Shown: positions 63,040 through 64,000 of the stretch, piece after piece
Layout of the letters: every line of letters starts with the position of its first letter
Position numbering within the stretch: position 1 is the first letter of the stretch
Assembly (NCBI GenBank): GCA_041687455.1
Contig: JAWLBY010000003.1
Span: 186,001-250,000, forward strand
Source: JAWLBY01 sp041687455
GTDB lineage: Bacteria; Pseudomonadota; Gammaproteobacteria; Xanthomonadales; Xanthomonadaceae
Length of the DNA stretch: 64,000 nt
Reading direction: 5' to 3'
The notes under the pieces: generated by a model
Database searches by the model: none
Told to the model about the DNA's origin: nothing
What the model saw: only the letters and a program-made list of their open reading frames with translations
Position numbers and translations under genes: made by a program

Positions 63040-64000
63040 TCACGGCGCGAGCAGCGTGCGCGAGTCGACCAGCTCGGTCCACGGCTGCGCACGGATCGCG
63101 GCTTCGATGAACGGGCGATGCGCGCCGCCGATCACCAGCATGACCCGCGCCCCATCCGGCTGCGCCATCGCGCGAAACAGATGCGTGACGATTTCGGCAT
63201 TTCTGGCATGCCACAGCATCAGGCGGCGCTTGCCGGCGTCGTGCCCGGTGCCACGAGCGAAGATCGTCCACTGGGCTGCGGCATCCTTGGTGGCGAACTC
63301 CGGGATGTTGTGCCAAAGCAGCAGGTCGACCAGAGCGCCGGGCTTGCTCGGCGTCCACTGGCTGGCGGATTCCTGCTGGAGTGCGTTGAAAGCATCCATG
63401 ATGCCGGGCTGCTGCAGCAACGGCATCAGGCCGTCGGCGAGTGTCTGCACTGCCGCCTCGTCGACGAACGCGTCGACCGCGCAGAGTTGCCGGTGACCAT
63501 GCCGGCGCGCCAGCGGAATCGCCAGGCTGCTGATCTCGTTGATCGACGATTCCAGTTGCTCGAGCCGCTGCACCGCCACCTTGCCGAGGCGGCCATTGCC
63601 GCCTTCGCGTTCACCGGCGTCGAGGTATGTCCAGTTCAGCACGGCCGACCACGGCTCGTAGGCAGCGATCTGCAGGCCGATCAATCGCAAGCGGGCCTTG
63701 CTGTCCAGTGTTTCGGAAGCAACGAGCGTGCGCGCCTCGTCGCGCGCGGCGGCGGCTGACATCTGCAGGCGGATCTGCTGCTCGCCGGCAAGCCGGACCG
63801 CATCGATCGAGAACGTCTGCAACAGCTCGCCATGGCGTGCCGGATCGCGCAAGAACGCTTCGACGCGCTCGCCGGGCATCGCCTCGACGCAGACCAGCGA
63901 TGGCTCGAAGCGTGCAAGCCGCTCGATCGCCGCATTGCGGTGCGCTGCGGTCGGCTCCGGGTCGAGCGCGGAAAAGTGCGGGACGCCGACCACGCTCACG
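63040..64000 (-). CDS. DUF5694 family protein, N-terminus outside the window
   Basis: At least 319 residues are visible. The segment SVVGVPHFSALD at the edge matches the first strand and HF of DUF5694, then ERLARFEPSLVCVEAMPGER and, near the end, VMLVIGGAHRPFIEAAI with the second His. The window edge cuts off the signal peptide or start, so the true length is unknown. It is longer than the paralog at 60890, with an extra helical insert. Together with the lipoprotein downstream it forms a short operon. Function unknown. Confidence 0.85.
   Translation of the reverse strand, partial: VSVVGVPHFSALDPEPTAAHRNAAIERLARFEPSLVCVEAMPGERVEAFLRDPARHGELLQTFSIDAVRLAGEQQIRLQMSAAAARDEARTLVASETLDSKARLRLIGLQIAAYEPWSAVLNWTYLDAGEREGGNGRLGKVAVQRLEQLESSINEISSLAIPLARRHGHRQLCAVDAFVDEAAVQTLADGLMPLLQQPGIMDAFNALQQESASQWTPSKPGALVDLLLWHNIPEFATKDAAAQWTIFARGTGHDAGKRRLMLWHARNAEIVTHLFRAMAQPDGARVMLVIGGAHRPFIEAAIRAQPWTELVDSRTLLAP

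Overview
The window is a GC-rich (about two thirds G+C), densely coded chromosomal segment from a gammaproteobacterium, most likely of the Xanthomonadales (Rhodanobacteraceae, Dokdonella-like). Three things point there: AhpC carries the xanthomonad-type active-site stretch FTFNCPTE; several secreted proteins or remnants end in the short aromatic/Gly tail I know from that group (IFADGFD, VFQDGFEP, VWRNGLEPQ); and the mix of families (DUF3297, DUF2058, DUF3228, DUF5694) fits. No rRNA, tRNA, CRISPR array, phage or plasmid replication gene was seen.

Layout. 0-3.3 kb: a large secreted repeat protein on the minus strand, split by one in-frame TGA. 4.2-9.1 kb: the prkA-yeaH-spoVR stress module, then about 1 kb of tandem paired hairpins (BIME-like). 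10-16 kb: M13 and M14 metallopeptidases, DUF3228, DUF2058 and a methyltransferase. 16.2-18.5 kb: ahpC-ahpF with a hairpin between the genes and a clear OxyR half-site upstream. 18.5-23.6 kb: small proteins, a hemerythrin, a DUF998 membrane protein and several decayed genes (surface-protein end, acetyltransferase half, doubly frameshifted HdeA-like gene).

23.7-29.6 kb is the most unusual part. A cysteine-rich NarL-type regulator is divergent from a run of six genes: an ABC-ATPase fused to a dual-specificity phosphatase, a roadblock-like protein, a winged-helix protein, a small GTPase, a second roadblock protein, and a ferredoxin/flavin-reductase/globin/zinc-ribbon fusion. Four of the genes overlap or nearly touch. 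It resembles the roadblock-GTPase conservons of actinobacteria rebuilt around a gas- or redox-sensing flavohaem protein. A TPR protein follows at 30 kb.

32-44 kb: acetyltransferases, FkbM methyltransferase, a FapA-like polymer-binding protein convergent with an HD-GYP phosphodiesterase, YdeP-type molybdopterin oxidoreductase, PaaI thioesterase, a membrane LytTR regulator, a 168-bp IS630-type MITE and an acyltransferase. 44-64 kb: TraB-like and YciI-like secreted proteins, EamA exporter, lipase-like hydrolase, cupin, ABC-F protein, a triple-PAS HD-GYP gene with a one-base frameshift, S41 protease, PLP decarboxylase, NarL regulator, a GYWKNH-type secreted protein, two DUF5694 proteins, an NnrU-like membrane protein and a lipoprotein. 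Stress response (PrkA/SpoVR, AhpCF, YdeP, hemerythrin) and c-di-GMP turnover (two HD-GYP proteins) are the recurring themes.
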